This document shows, piece by piece, positions 48,683 to 57,908 of a stretch of DNA of 64,000 bases. Numbering within the stretch: position 1 is the first letter of the stretch; every line of letters starts with the position of its first letter. The position numbers and the translations under genes are program-made. The notes below the pieces were generated by a model. It saw only the letters and a program-made list of their open reading frames with translations, made no database searches and had not been told where the DNA came from. Source of the stretch: VBDM01 sp035499735 (GTDB lineage Bacteria > Pseudomonadota > Gammaproteobacteria > Burkholderiales > SG8-39); contig DATJYC010000081.1 of the NCBI GenBank assembly GCA_035499735.1, positions 1 through 64,000 on the forward strand. The letters run 5' to 3'.

Positions 48683-49432
48683 ATGGGCGCGCCGGGGGGG
48701 GTTGCCCGATGGTGCCTCCTGGCGCTGGTCGCGCTCGCCGCGCAGGTGCGGGCCGAAGAACCGAAGGAGCGGGTGCTGGTGGCCGATCCCTATCTGGAGC
48801 TGCACACCGGACCGGGGCGTGGCTATCCGATCTTCGACATCGCGGAACGAGGGGAGCGCGTGGAGATTCTCGGGCGGCATACCGACTGGTTCAAGGTAAG
48901 GACCGCGCGCGGCAAGCAGGGGTGGGTGTCGCGCATCCAGATGGAGGCCACGCTAACCGAGGCCGGCGAAAAGAAGACGTTTCGCGACGTCCTGTTCGAC
49001 GACTACCTCTCGCGGCGAATGGAATTCGGATTCTCCCTCGGGAGGCTGAGCCACGATCCGCTGCTGTCGGCCTACGCCGGATACCGCCTCCACGAGAATT
49101 TCGTGGCCGAGCTGACGATCGCGCAGTCAACGGGAGATTTCTCGACGACCTCGCTCTACTACGCATCGATCGTCTCGCAGCCGTTTCCCGACTCGCGCTG
49201 GTCGCCGTTCTTCTCCCTGGGGGCGGGGCGCTTCGCCAATGTTCCGAACGTGACGCTCGTCAGCGCAATCGAGACCAAGGGCGGTCTCGCGAACGCGGCG
49301 ATCGGCCTGCGCTACTACGTCACGCGGCAGTTCTTCCTGCGCGTCGAGGCGAAGAGGCACATCGCCCTGGTTAACTACAATAGCGCCGATCACTTCAACG
49401 AGGTGTCCGCGGGCGCCGCGTTCTTTTTCTAG
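48683..49432 (+). CDS. SH3-domain plus outer-membrane beta-barrel protein
   Basis: The 249-residue protein starts directly after the preceding stop. A signal peptide ends near AQVRAE. A bacterial SH3 domain follows (about 30-90: VADPYLELHTGPGRGYPIFDIAERGERVEILGRHTDWFKVR, GKQGWVSR). Then comes an eight-strand-like barrel with alternating residues and a terminal aromatic (SAGAAFFF). Family resemblance is to the outer membrane beta-barrel group first seen in myxobacterial clusters. It could link peptidoglycan or envelope peptides to the outer membrane. Confidence 0.8.
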   Translation: MGAPGGVARWCLLALVALAAQVRAEEPKERVLVADPYLELHTGPGRGYPIFDIAERGERVEILGRHTDWFKVRTARGKQGWVSRIQMEATLTEAGEKKTFRDVLFDDYLSRRMEFGFSLGRLSHDPLLSAYAGYRLHENFVAELTIAQSTGDFSTTSLYYASIVSQPFPDSRWSPFFSLGAGRFANVPNVTLVSAIETKGGLANAAIGLRYYVTRQFFLRVEAKRHIALVNYNSADHFNEVSAGAAFFF

Positions 49433-49447
49433 GTCGAGATACAGCCG

Positions 49448-50089
49448 ATGGCGAATCCAGTAATCCCGGTGTTGCTCGCAGCGACGATGGGTATGATCGT
49501 TCCCGCGGCGGCAGCCGCGCAGTCGAACGAATCCATCCCGGAGCCGGTGATTCCTGCGCAAGTCGACCGGCGCGACGTCCGTGTACCCAAGATCAGCGCG
49601 AATGATCTCGAGATCAGCGGCTACGCCGGCATTCTCAGCGTGCAGGGCTTCGGCTCCAAGCCGTCGGCCGGCCTGCGCCTCGGGTATCACGTCACCGAGG
49701 ACTTCTTCCTCGAGGGGACATACGGGCGCTCCAAGGTGTCCGACGAATCCTACCGCCGGCTGGGAATTCCGATCTTCAGCAGCGAGGAGGTCCCGCTCAC
49801 GTACTACAACCTTTCGGTGGGCTGGAACGTGTTCCCGGGAGAGATCTTCACGGGAAAGGACTGGGCCATGACCTCGGCGGTGTATCTCATCGGCGGGGTG
49901 GGGAACGTCAAGTTCAACACGGAGAAACACATTGCCTACGACGTCGGGATCGGGATCCGCGTCCTCCCGAAGGACTGGCTCTCGCTGCGCTTCGAGATGA
50001 GGGACCACATGTTCAGCTCCGACATCCTGGGCAAGAACGAGCTCACGCACAATTTCGAGATGACGCTCGGCATCGGGGCGTATTTCTGA
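49448..50089 (+). CDS. Outer-membrane beta-barrel domain protein
   Basis: The 213-residue protein has a signal peptide ending AAAAAQ, a short linker, and a small beta-barrel (about 55-213) ending in phenylalanine (GIGAYF), the usual BAM recognition feature. GLRLGYHVTEDFFLEGTYGRS parallels GYRLHENFVAELTIAQS in the preceding gene, so the two barrels are probably paralogues. It matches the same OMP group as GltA/GltB-like proteins by layout, as inference. Confidence 0.8.
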   Translation: MANPVIPVLLAATMGMIVPAAAAAQSNESIPEPVIPAQVDRRDVRVPKISANDLEISGYAGILSVQGFGSKPSAGLRLGYHVTEDFFLEGTYGRSKVSDESYRRLGIPIFSSEEVPLTYYNLSVGWNVFPGEIFTGKDWAMTSAVYLIGGVGNVKFNTEKHIAYDVGIGIRVLPKDWLSLRFEMRDHMFSSDILGKNELTHNFEMTLGIGAYF

Positions 50090-50101
50090 AGGAGGAATGA
50101 C

Positions 50102-50614
50102 ATGACTGCACTCGCGCGTCGCCTTGCCGTCCTGCTCGCGCTCGCGGGCCCGGCTCTGGGAAGCAACGCGGCCCTCGCGGCCCTGCCGAAGGTCGGGGCG
50201 GCGGCTCCCGACTTCGCGGCGAAGAGCAACAGCGGCCGCAACGTGCGCTTGAGCGAGCTGCGCGGCCAGGTCGTCCTGGTGAATTTCTGGGCGACCTGGT
50301 GCAGCCCCTGTCGCCAGGAGCTGCCGCTGCTGAACAAGATCTACGCTCAGTACCGGAGCGCCGGCTTCATGCTGCTCGCCGTCAACGTCGACGACAACCG
50401 CAGGGACGCGGAGGCCATGCTCAAGCGGCTCGACCTGCGCTTCCCGACGCTGTTCGACGGCAACAAGAGCGTCGCCAAGCTCTACGGCGTCGACACGATG
50501 CCGGCCACCCTCGTCATCGACCGCGACGGACGCGTGCGCTTCCTCCACCGCGGCTACTACGACGGCTACGAGCGCAAGTACGAGCAGCAGGTGCGGGAGC
50601 TGCTGAAAGAATGA
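50102..50614 (+). CDS. TlpA/ResA-like thioredoxin
   Basis: The 170-residue protein has a signal peptide (cleavage near NAALAA) and a thioredoxin domain with active site WCSPC in VLVNFWATWCSPCRQELP and the cis-proline segment GVDTMPATLVID. It is periplasmic and would reduce disulfides, for example the CXXCH cysteines before haem attachment or cysteines of the neighbouring lipoproteins. It overlaps the DUF4266 gene by 4 bases (ATGA). Confidence 0.93.
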   Translation: MTALARRLAVLLALAGPALGSNAALAALPKVGAAAPDFAAKSNSGRNVRLSELRGQVVLVNFWATWCSPCRQELPLLNKIYAQYRSAGFMLLAVNVDDNRRDAEAMLKRLDLRFPTLFDGNKSVAKLYGVDTMPATLVIDRDGRVRFLHRGYYDGYERKYEQQVRELLKE

Positions 50615-50832
50615 AGCGAAGGACTCTATCGGCGCTTGCGGCGGCGGCGTGCCTTGCCGGCTGCACCGTCACGCCCTGGGTGAAGCCGTACGAGCGGGGC
50701 TGGCTCGCCGATTCGCTGATGAGCGCATCCCGCGATCCGCTTTCCGACAAGGTCCTGCAGCACGTTCACGACGTCCGCGAAGGGGCGCGCGGCGCCACCG
50801 TGGCGGAGGGGGGCGGATGCGGATGCAACTGA
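50611..50832 (+). CDS. DUF4266 small lipoprotein
   Basis: The 73-residue protein has lipobox LAGC (Cys18), then VKPYERGWLADSLMSASRDPLSDKVLQHVHDVREGARGATVAEGGGCGCN. The ERG-x-LA segment and the terminal GGGCGCN tail are the marks of DUF4266. It overlaps TlpA upstream and the DUF3570 gene downstream. DUF4266 and DUF3570 genes commonly sit side by side with ApbE and TlpA; their role is not established. Confidence 0.88.
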   Translation: MKRRTLSALAAAACLAGCTVTPWVKPYERGWLADSLMSASRDPLSDKVLQHVHDVREGARGATVAEGGGCGCN

Positions 50833-51929
50833 AGACCCTCGCCCATGCCCTGTGGGTCGCGCTGGCGGGCCTGTTCGCCGCGCCCGCGCGCGCCGCCGTG
50901 CTTCCCGCGGACCGCGCCGATCTCATGTACCACTACTACAACGGGGGCGGAACGAAGGTGGACGGGCCGGCCCTGCTGGTGCGGAAGGGGTTCGGCGAGA
51001 GCGTGTCGGCGTACGCCTCGTACTTCGTCGACAGCGTCAGCTGTGCCTCGATCGACGTCGTGACCACGGCCAGTCCGTTCAAGGAGAAGCGCACCGAGTA
51101 CGGCGGAGGCGTGGATTACCTGTACCGCAACACGACGCTCGGAGTGTCGCTGCTGCGCAGCACGGAGCCGGACTACGTGACGAACACGGTCGGCCTCAGC
51201 GTGACGCACGAGGTCTTCGAGGGCCTCACGACCGTCAGCCTGGGGTACGCCGAGAGCCACGCCGACGTGGGCAAGTCGCACACGGACTTCTCCGATCACG
51301 CCGACCGCTACCAGTACAAGCTCGGGGTTTCCCAGGTCGTCACGAGGAGCGTGCTCGCGACCGTGAACTACGAGGCCAACCTGGAGACCGGCTACCTGCA
51401 GAGTCCCTACCGCTCGGCGCTCCTGCTCGGCCTGTCGGTTCCCGAGGTCTATCCCCGCGCGCGCGACGGCTATGCAGTCGCGCTGGGGATCGTGAAGGGT
51501 TTCGGCCCGGACGACGGCCAGCTCAAGGGGTCCGCGTACCTGCGCTACCGCTACTTCTGGGACACCTGGGACATCCGTGCGCAGACCGTCGAGGCGGGCT
51601 ACGCGCACCGCCTGGACGAGCGCTGGCTGGTCGAGCCGCGGCTGCGCCACTACAGGCAGTCGGCGGCCTCCTTCTACGCCGACAACTTCACCACCCAGAT
51701 GGCGTATATGGCGCGGGACCGCGAGCTGAGCGACTTCACCAACAACGCGCTGGGGCTCCGGGCCAGCTATCAGCTGTTCGACAACCGCTTCGGCCTCAGC
51801 CGTGCCAGCCTGAACCTCGATTACGAGCTCGTGCGCTATCACTACAACAACTTCACAGACGTGCGGACCGGCCAGCTGTATTCGTATCAGGCCAACGTCA
51901 TTCAGATGTTCCTCTCAGGATGGTTCTAG
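50817..51929 (+). CDS. DUF3570 outer-membrane protein
   Basis: The 370-residue protein starts at 50817 after GGAGGGGGGCGG. It has a signal peptide ending near PARAA and the DUF3570 start ADLMYHYYNGGGTKVDGPALLVRKGF. Many alternating beta-strands follow, ending in a terminal aromatic (MFLSGWF), consistent with a beta-barrel in the outer membrane. One motif, DSVSCASIDVVTTASPFKEKRTEYGGGVDYLY, is conserved in the family as I recall it. It lies in a four-gene unit with TlpA and DUF4266. Confidence 0.88.
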   Translation: MRMQLKTLAHALWVALAGLFAAPARAAVLPADRADLMYHYYNGGGTKVDGPALLVRKGFGESVSAYASYFVDSVSCASIDVVTTASPFKEKRTEYGGGVDYLYRNTTLGVSLLRSTEPDYVTNTVGLSVTHEVFEGLTTVSLGYAESHADVGKSHTDFSDHADRYQYKLGVSQVVTRSVLATVNYEANLETGYLQSPYRSALLLGLSVPEVYPRARDGYAVALGIVKGFGPDDGQLKGSAYLRYRYFWDTWDIRAQTVEAGYAHRLDERWLVEPRLRHYRQSAASFYADNFTTQMAYMARDRELSDFTNNALGLRASYQLFDNRFGLSRASLNLDYELVRYHYNNFTDVRTGQLYSYQANVIQMFLSGWF

Positions 51930-51943
51930 ACGGAGATGCAGCC

Positions 51944-52474
51944 ATGAAAACCCTGTCAATCCTCGGTGCGCTGGCGCTCGCGGGCAACCTCGCTGGAGCA
52001 GCCGAGCCCCCCAAGTCCCCGCCGCGGGACCCGCAGGCTCTGGATACCCGCATCCAGTCGCTCAAGCAGGAGGCGATGGACCTCAACCGCGACCTTCTCG
52101 TGCTCGAGGAGGAGCTGCTGTTCCCGGCGAGCACGCAGGTGGCGGTGTTCGTATCAGTGGACGTAGGAGCGCTCTTCGACCTCGACTCGGTGGAGCTGAA
52201 GCTCGACGATTCGGTGGTGACCAACTATCTCTACACCGAGCGCGAGGTGCGCGCGTTGCATCGCGGCGGCGTGCAGCGTCTCTACATGGGGAACCTGAGG
52301 ACGGGAAAGCACGAGCTGATCGCGGTGTTCGTCGGTAAGGGGCCCAAGGGGCGTGATTACCGGCGGGGGACGTCGCTCAAGTTCGAGAAGGGCACGGATC
52401 CCAAGTACATCGAGCTGCAGATCCGGGACGATACGCGCGGGCAGCAGCCGGACTTCCGCGTCAAGGAGTGGTAG
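51944..52474 (+). CDS. Exported coiled-coil/beta-sandwich protein of unknown family
   Basis: The 176-residue protein has a signal peptide ending NLAGAAE, a helical segment (DTRIQSLKQEAMDLNRDLLVLEEELL), and a beta-rich region (VAVFVSVDVGALFDLDSVELKLDDSVVTNYLY, GKHELIAVFVGKG). It is likely periplasmic. I do not recognise a named family. Its position between the DUF3570 barrel and the first TPR protein suggests it joins the outer-membrane part to the TPR scaffold. Confidence 0.75.
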   Translation: MKTLSILGALALAGNLAGAAEPPKSPPRDPQALDTRIQSLKQEAMDLNRDLLVLEEELLFPASTQVAVFVSVDVGALFDLDSVELKLDDSVVTNYLYTEREVRALHRGGVQRLYMGNLRTGKHELIAVFVGKGPKGRDYRRGTSLKFEKGTDPKYIELQIRDDTRGQQPDFRVKEW

Positions 52475-52481
52475 GGCCGCG

Positions 52482-54350
52482 ATGGCGCGAGCGATGCACC
52501 GGAAGGGCCGGGCGCTGTGGACGGCGCTCGCCTGCGCCGCGGCGCTCGCCGCCGCCCCGGCTCGCGCCGCCGAGACGCACGTGGTCAAGGACCCGCACTT
52601 CGGCGAGGTCCTGTACTTCTTCTTCCAGGAATACTATTTCACGGCGCTGACCCAGCTCATGGTTGCGCAGCACTTCGGCCGGATGCCGCACCACGACCAC
52701 GAGGCGGAGCTGCTGCGCGGCGGAATGCTGGTGTCGTACGGTATGGACCGCGAAGCCGGGCGCATCTTTCAGGCGCTGATCGACGCCGGCGCGCCCCCTG
52801 CGGTTCGCGACCGGGCGTGGTTCTATCTCGCCAAGATACGTTATCAGCGCGGCGACGCCGCCGAAGCCGAAGACGCGATCTCCAGGGTGCGCGGCCCGCT
52901 GCCCGGGGAGCTCGAGGAGGAAAAGGTCGTCCTGTACGCCGCGCTGCTCATGCGGCGCAAGCAGTACGGCGAAGCCATCCGCATGCTGCAGAAGACCTCG
53001 AGCCGGTCGGCGTGGGCTGCGTACGGCCGCTACAACCTCGGCGTCGCGCTGATCCAGGCGGGCCTCCGGGACGACGGGGTTTCGCTGCTGGACGAGATCG
53101 GACGCGGTCCGGCGCAGGGGGAGGAGCTCACCGCGCTGCGCGACAAGGCCAATGTCGCGCTCGCGTACGCCTTCCTGCAGAGCGACGCCCCGGCCCGCGC
53201 GGAGTCCTACCTGGAGCGGGTGCGGCTCAACGGGCTCATGTCGAACAAGGCCTTGCTCGGCCTGGGCTGGGCGCAGGCGTCCCGCTACCGGTATGAGCGC
53301 GCCCTGGTGCCCTGGACGGAGCTGGCCGACCGGTCGATGGCGGACGCGGCGGTGCAGGAGTCGATGCTCGCGGTGCCGTTCGCGCTCGGGAAGCTCGGCG
53401 CATACCGCCAGGCGCTCCAGCGCTACGAGGGCGCGCTCGATGCCTACACCCGCGAGATCGCTCGCGTCGACGAGGCGATCGCCGCGATTCGCCGGGGAGC
53501 GCTGGTCGAAAACATCCTGCGCGATAACCCGGGAGAGGAATCCGGATGGTTCTGGCGGGTGCGCCAGCTGCCGGATACTCCCGAAGCCCGCTACCTGACC
53601 GAGCTGCTGGCGAGCAATGCGTTTCAGGAAGGTTTGAAGAACTACCGGGATCTGCTGTTCCTGTCACGCAGGCTCGACACCTGGCGGCAGAGCATCGGCA
53701 GCTACCGCGACATGCTCGACGTGCGCCGGCAGGGGTTCGCCGAGCGCTTGCCGCGCACCTTGGCGGGCGAGCGGGCGCTCCGACTCGACGGATTGCGCGC
53801 GGCGTATCTCGCCGAAGTCCAGAGGCTGGCGCGTATCGAGAGCGCGGAGGACGCCGAGGCGCTTGCGAACGGGAAGGAGCGCGCTCTTGCCGTGCGCCTG
53901 GAGCGCGTGCGCGCCGGCCTCGAGCGCCTGGACCCCGCCGAGAGGGAGGCGGCGCGCGACAAGTACCGGCTCCTGCGCGGCCTCCTTGGGTGGGACCTGG
54001 CCTCGCAATTCACCGTGCGCCTGCGAAGCGAGGACAAGGCGCTGCAGGAAACCGGCCGGCTGATCTCGCAGGCCGAGGCGCGCCGCGAGGAGCTGCAGCA
54101 GGCGCAAGCCCAGGCGCCCGCCCGCTTCCAGGAGTTCGAGAGACGCATCGAAGCCCTGCGCTTCCGGGTGGGCCAGATGCAGGCGAGCGTCGCGGTGGCC
54201 GCCCGCGAGCAGGAGGACGACTTGGCCGAGCTCGCCGTCGCGGAGCTCTCGCGGCGGCGCGAACAGATGGTGGCCTACATTGCGCAGGCGCGGTTCGCCG
54301 TGGCGCAGATCTACGACCGCGCAGTCCGAGTGACGGAGAAGGCACAGTGA
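52482..54350 (+). CDS. Exported TPR-repeat protein
   Basis: The 622-residue protein starts at 52482, with a second ATG at 52494 possible. A signal peptide ends APARAAE. Helical TPR-like repeats span about 35-380 (RDRAWFYLAKIRYQRGDAAEAEDAI, ALLGLGWAQASRYRYERALVPW). A long coiled coil near the C-terminus (ISQAEARREELQQAQAQAPARFQEF and following to about 600) could span part of the periplasm. It overlaps the next gene by 4 bases (GTGA). The layout recalls the TPR proteins of the Glt machinery. Confidence 0.82.
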   Translation: MARAMHRKGRALWTALACAAALAAAPARAAETHVVKDPHFGEVLYFFFQEYYFTALTQLMVAQHFGRMPHHDHEAELLRGGMLVSYGMDREAGRIFQALIDAGAPPAVRDRAWFYLAKIRYQRGDAAEAEDAISRVRGPLPGELEEEKVVLYAALLMRRKQYGEAIRMLQKTSSRSAWAAYGRYNLGVALIQAGLRDDGVSLLDEIGRGPAQGEELTALRDKANVALAYAFLQSDAPARAESYLERVRLNGLMSNKALLGLGWAQASRYRYERALVPWTELADRSMADAAVQESMLAVPFALGKLGAYRQALQRYEGALDAYTREIARVDEAIAAIRRGALVENILRDNPGEESGWFWRVRQLPDTPEARYLTELLASNAFQEGLKNYRDLLFLSRRLDTWRQSIGSYRDMLDVRRQGFAERLPRTLAGERALRLDGLRAAYLAEVQRLARIESAEDAEALANGKERALAVRLERVRAGLERLDPAEREAARDKYRLLRGLLGWDLASQFTVRLRSEDKALQETGRLISQAEARREELQQAQAQAPARFQEFERRIEALRFRVGQMQASVAVAAREQEDDLAELAVAELSRRREQMVAYIAQARFAVAQIYDRAVRVTEKAQ

Positions 54351-57253
54351 ATCGACGCGCCATCCTGGCCTGTGCCTGCCTGCTCGGCGCCTGCGCGGCG
54401 CCGAGGCAGACGGGGACGGCCACGCTGCGCAGCCTGGAGCAGAGGCAGGTCGCGATCGAGCGCGACACGGCCGTCGAGGCGAGCCGCGCCGCGGCGATCC
54501 AGGCCTACCGCAAGTTCCTGGAGGCCGCGCCGGGGGACCGGCTGCGTCCCGAGGCCATGCGGCGCCTCGGCGATCTCGAGATCGAGAAAGCGCGCGAGGA
54601 CGTGGCCGAGAGCTCGGGCTCGAAGGAATACCGCGATGCGATCAAGGCCTACGGGGATCTGCTGGCGGCTTACCCGGCCTATCCGGGCGCCGACCGCGTC
54701 CTCTACCAGCTCGCGCAGGCGTACGACCAGACGGGCGACCTTTCGCGCTCGCTCGCAACCCTGGACCGGCTGGTCGCCCAGTATCCGAGGAGCAGCTACC
54801 ACGACGAGGCCGAGTTCCGCCGCGGCGAGCTGCTGTTCACGCTGCGCCGCTATCCCGAGGCCGAGCAGGCCTACGCGGCCGTGATACGCAAGGGCGATGC
54901 GCAGCCGGAGCCGGCCGTCCCCGAGACCCAGACAAGCCAGATAGAGATCGCGATCGGCGCGCCGCGGGAGCGGCCGGACGAGGAACACGGGAGCACGGCA
55001 GACGGGCGCAAGCCGGAAGCCTCGACGTTCTACGAGCGCGCTCTCTACATGCACGGATGGTCCCTGTTCAAGCAGGCGCGCCTGGAGGAGGCGGTGCCGT
55101 CGTTCGCGGCGGTGCTCGACCGCAAGCTGATAGGCCGCGACAACGGCGCGGCCCTGGAGGAGATCCCCGGCCTTACGCGCGCGGAGCGCGAGCTCGCGGA
55201 AGACACCTTCCGCGTGCTGAGCCTCAGCCTCGCGAATCTCCAGGGGGCGGACACGATCCCGAAATACTTCTCGACGCCGCCGCCGCGGCGGCAGTACGAG
55301 TTCCGCGTTTACCAGCAGCTAGGCGAGCTCTACTTCAAGCAGGACCGCACCGCCGACGCGGCCAACGTGCTCAACGCATTCGCGCGCCGCTATCCCACGA
55401 ATCCGCAGTCGCCGCTCATGCAGTCGCGTGTGATCCAGGCCTATCAGCAGGCGGGCTTCACCGCGCTCGCGCTCGAGGCCAAGAAGGAGTTCGTGCTGCG
55501 CTACGGGGTCGACAGCGAGTTCCGCCGGGTGAACGGCGATCTCGCGTACGCGCGCGTGTCGCCGTACGTGAAGACGCACGTCGAGGAGCTGGCGCGCCAC
55601 TATCACGCCACCGCGCAGAAGAGCAAGAAGAGCGAGGACTACCGGGAGGCAGCGCGCTGGTACCGCTTGTACGTGGAGTCCTTCCCGACCGATCCGCGCG
55701 CGCCGGCCCTGAATTTCCTGCTGGCGGAATCGCTGTTCGAGGACAAGCGCTTTTCCGCGGCGGCGACCGAGTACGAGCGCACTGCCTACGACTATCCCCG
55801 CCACGAGAAGTCGGCGGACGCGGGCTACGCGGCGCTCCTCGCCTATGCCCAGCAGGAAAAGCAGGCGAAGGGCGAGGAGCTTCGGCTGGTGCGCGGCAAG
55901 TCCGTGGACAGCGCGCTGAAATTCGCCGAGGCGAACCCGAAGGACGCGCGCGCGGCGGGCGTGCTCACCGATGCGGCCGAGAAGCTCTACGCCGGCAACG
56001 ATCCCGGCTCCGCGGCCATCATGGCGCGGCGCGTGCTCGCGATGCAGCCGCCGGCCGCGCCCGAGCTTAGGCGCACCGCCTGGACCGTGACGGGTCACGT
56101 CGACTTCCAGCAGGGAGCCTTCGACCGCGCCGAGCGGGAGTACCGGGAAGCGCTGGCGCTCACGCGAAAGGATTCGCCGAGCCGCGCCGGGCTCACCGAG
56201 CGCCTCGCGGCCTCGGTGTACAAGCAGGGCGAGCAGGCGCGCGCCGCGGGCCAGATGCGCGCGGCGGCGGACCACTTCCTCCGCGTCGGCCGCGTGGCGC
56301 CGGATTCGCCGATACGCGCGAACGCCCAGTACGACGCCGCGGCGGCCATGATCTCGCTCAAGGACTGGACCGGCGCCGCCACGGTGCTCGAAGGCTTCCG
56401 CCGCGAATACCCCAAGCATCCGCTTCAGGCGGAAGTGCCGGGCAAGCTCGCGGCGTGCTACGTCGAAAGCGGCCAGACGCTCAAGGCGGCAGCCGAGTAC
56501 GGTGCGCTCGCCTCGACCGGGAAGGATGTGGCGATGGCGCGCGCGGCGCTCTGGCAGTCGGCCGAGCTGTACGAGAAAGGCGGGCAGGAGCGGGGCGCCG
56601 CGGCCGCGTATGAGCGCTATGTGCGCCAGAATCCCAGGCCGCTCGAGCCCGCGATCGAGGCCAGGTACCGCCTCGCCGAGATCGCGCGCAAGGAGGGCCG
56701 TCCGTCACAGCGCCTGGCGTGGTCGCGCGAGCTGGTCGAAGCGGAGCAGAAGGGCGGGAAGGAGCGCACGGACCGCACGCGCACGCTGGGATCGCTTGCG
56801 TCGCTGGTGGTCGCCGAGCCGCTCGACGAGGCGTACCGGAGCGTGCGCCTGGTCGAGCCGCTCAAGAAGAATCTCAAGCGCAAGAAGGACCGCATGCAGC
56901 AGGCGCTGCAGGCCTATGCCGTCGCCGCCGACTACGGCGTGCAGGAGGCGGCGACCGCGGCGACCTACCGCACGGGGGAGCTGTACGCGGATTTCGGCAA
57001 GGCGCTCCTCGATTCCCAGCGCCCCAAGGGACTGTCCAAGGACGAGGTGGAGCAGTACAACCTCATGCTCGAAGAGCAGGCGTACCCCTTCGAGGAGAAG
57101 GCGATCGAGCTGCACGAGATCAACGCGCGGCGCGTGCGCGGCGGCGTGTACGACGACTGGGTGAAGCGGAGCTTCACCGCCCTCGGCAAGCTGCGCCCGG
57201 TGCGGTACGCCAAGTTCGAGAAGGACGAGGGAGTGATCGATGCGCTGCACTAG
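54347..57253 (+). CDS. Large TPR lipoprotein
   Basis: From a GTG at 54347 the protein has 968 residues. The signal ends in lipobox LGAC (Cys16). The rest is nearly all helical TPR-type repeats, such as YRDAIKAYGDLLAAYPAYPGADRVLYQLAQAYDQTGD and RRYPEAEQAYAAVIRKGD. A charged linker lies near 180-220, and a final segment carries the basic KKNLKRKKDRMQQALQAYAVAADYG. A longer frame upstream is out of phase with the preceding gene and is rejected. It resembles large periplasmic TPR scaffolds (GltD/GltE-like by layout). It overlaps the next gene by 14 bases. Confidence 0.85.
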   Translation: MNRRAILACACLLGACAAPRQTGTATLRSLEQRQVAIERDTAVEASRAAAIQAYRKFLEAAPGDRLRPEAMRRLGDLEIEKAREDVAESSGSKEYRDAIKAYGDLLAAYPAYPGADRVLYQLAQAYDQTGDLSRSLATLDRLVAQYPRSSYHDEAEFRRGELLFTLRRYPEAEQAYAAVIRKGDAQPEPAVPETQTSQIEIAIGAPRERPDEEHGSTADGRKPEASTFYERALYMHGWSLFKQARLEEAVPSFAAVLDRKLIGRDNGAALEEIPGLTRAERELAEDTFRVLSLSLANLQGADTIPKYFSTPPPRRQYEFRVYQQLGELYFKQDRTADAANVLNAFARRYPTNPQSPLMQSRVIQAYQQAGFTALALEAKKEFVLRYGVDSEFRRVNGDLAYARVSPYVKTHVEELARHYHATAQKSKKSEDYREAARWYRLYVESFPTDPRAPALNFLLAESLFEDKRFSAAATEYERTAYDYPRHEKSADAGYAALLAYAQQEKQAKGEELRLVRGKSVDSALKFAEANPKDARAAGVLTDAAEKLYAGNDPGSAAIMARRVLAMQPPAAPELRRTAWTVTGHVDFQQGAFDRAEREYREALALTRKDSPSRAGLTERLAASVYKQGEQARAAGQMRAAADHFLRVGRVAPDSPIRANAQYDAAAAMISLKDWTGAATVLEGFRREYPKHPLQAEVPGKLAACYVESGQTLKAAAEYGALASTGKDVAMARAALWQSAELYEKGGQERGAAAAYERYVRQNPRPLEPAIEARYRLAEIARKEGRPSQRLAWSRELVEAEQKGGKERTDRTRTLGSLASLVVAEPLDEAYRSVRLVEPLKKNLKRKKDRMQQALQAYAVAADYGVQEAATAATYRTGELYADFGKALLDSQRPKGLSKDEVEQYNLMLEEQAYPFEEKAIELHEINARRVRGGVYDDWVKRSFTALGKLRPVRYAKFEKDEGVIDALH

Positions 57254-57908
57254 GGCCGGTTCGCCGCTCGCGCTCGCGCTAGCCTGCGTGGCTCTCGCTG
57301 GCTGCGAGGCGCTGATGCGCGCTCCCGTCGAGGCGCCCGCTGCGCCGCCGAAGCCCGCGAAGACCGAGTCGCCCGCGTCGAAGCCGGTGCAGATGGAGCC
57401 GACCGTGGACGCCGAGTCCCGGGCGCTGTACCAGCAGGCGCTCGCCGCGCTCCGCGCCGGTCGCTACGCGGAAGCCGAGCGAGGCTTCCTCGCCGTCTCG
57501 CGGCGCGAGCCGGAGCTCGCCGGCCCGCACGCGAACCTCGGCATCCTCTACGGCCGCACCGGGCGTCCGGCGCAGGCGGTGAAATCGCTTCAGGAGGCCG
57601 TGCGTCTCAACCCCAACCGGGCGGCCTACTACAACGAGCTCGGCGTGATCTCGCGGCGCGAGGGCAAGTTCGACGAAGCGCGCCGTTACTACGCGAAGGC
57701 GCTCGAACTCGATCCGGGCTACGCGTACGCGCATCTCAACATCGGAATCTTGTACGATCTTTACCTGCAGGACGCCGAGAAAGCCATGCAGCACTATCAG
57801 CGCTACCAGGAGCTCGCGCCAAGCGAGGCGGGGATCACGACCAAGTGGATCGCCGACTTGCAGCAGCGCGAGCGCGCCCGCCAGGCCAAAGGAGGGAAGA
57901 GCGGATGA
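57240..57908 (+). CDS. TPR lipoprotein
   Basis: The 222-residue protein has lipobox LAGC (Cys22), a Pro/Ala/Lys linker, and three or four TPR units (YQQALAALRAGRYAEAERGFLAVSRREPE, PHANLGILYGRTGRPAQAVKSLQEAVRLNPN, AYYNELGVISRREGKFDEARRYYAKALELDPG). It would sit at the outer membrane facing the periplasm as a protein-docking adaptor, in the manner of small TPR lipoproteins of secretion and motility machines. It overlaps both neighbours. Confidence 0.88.
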   Translation: MRCTRAGSPLALALACVALAGCEALMRAPVEAPAAPPKPAKTESPASKPVQMEPTVDAESRALYQQALAALRAGRYAEAERGFLAVSRREPELAGPHANLGILYGRTGRPAQAVKSLQEAVRLNPNRAAYYNELGVISRREGKFDEARRYYAKALELDPGYAYAHLNIGILYDLYLQDAEKAMQHYQRYQELAPSEAGITTKWIADLQQRERARQAKGGKSG

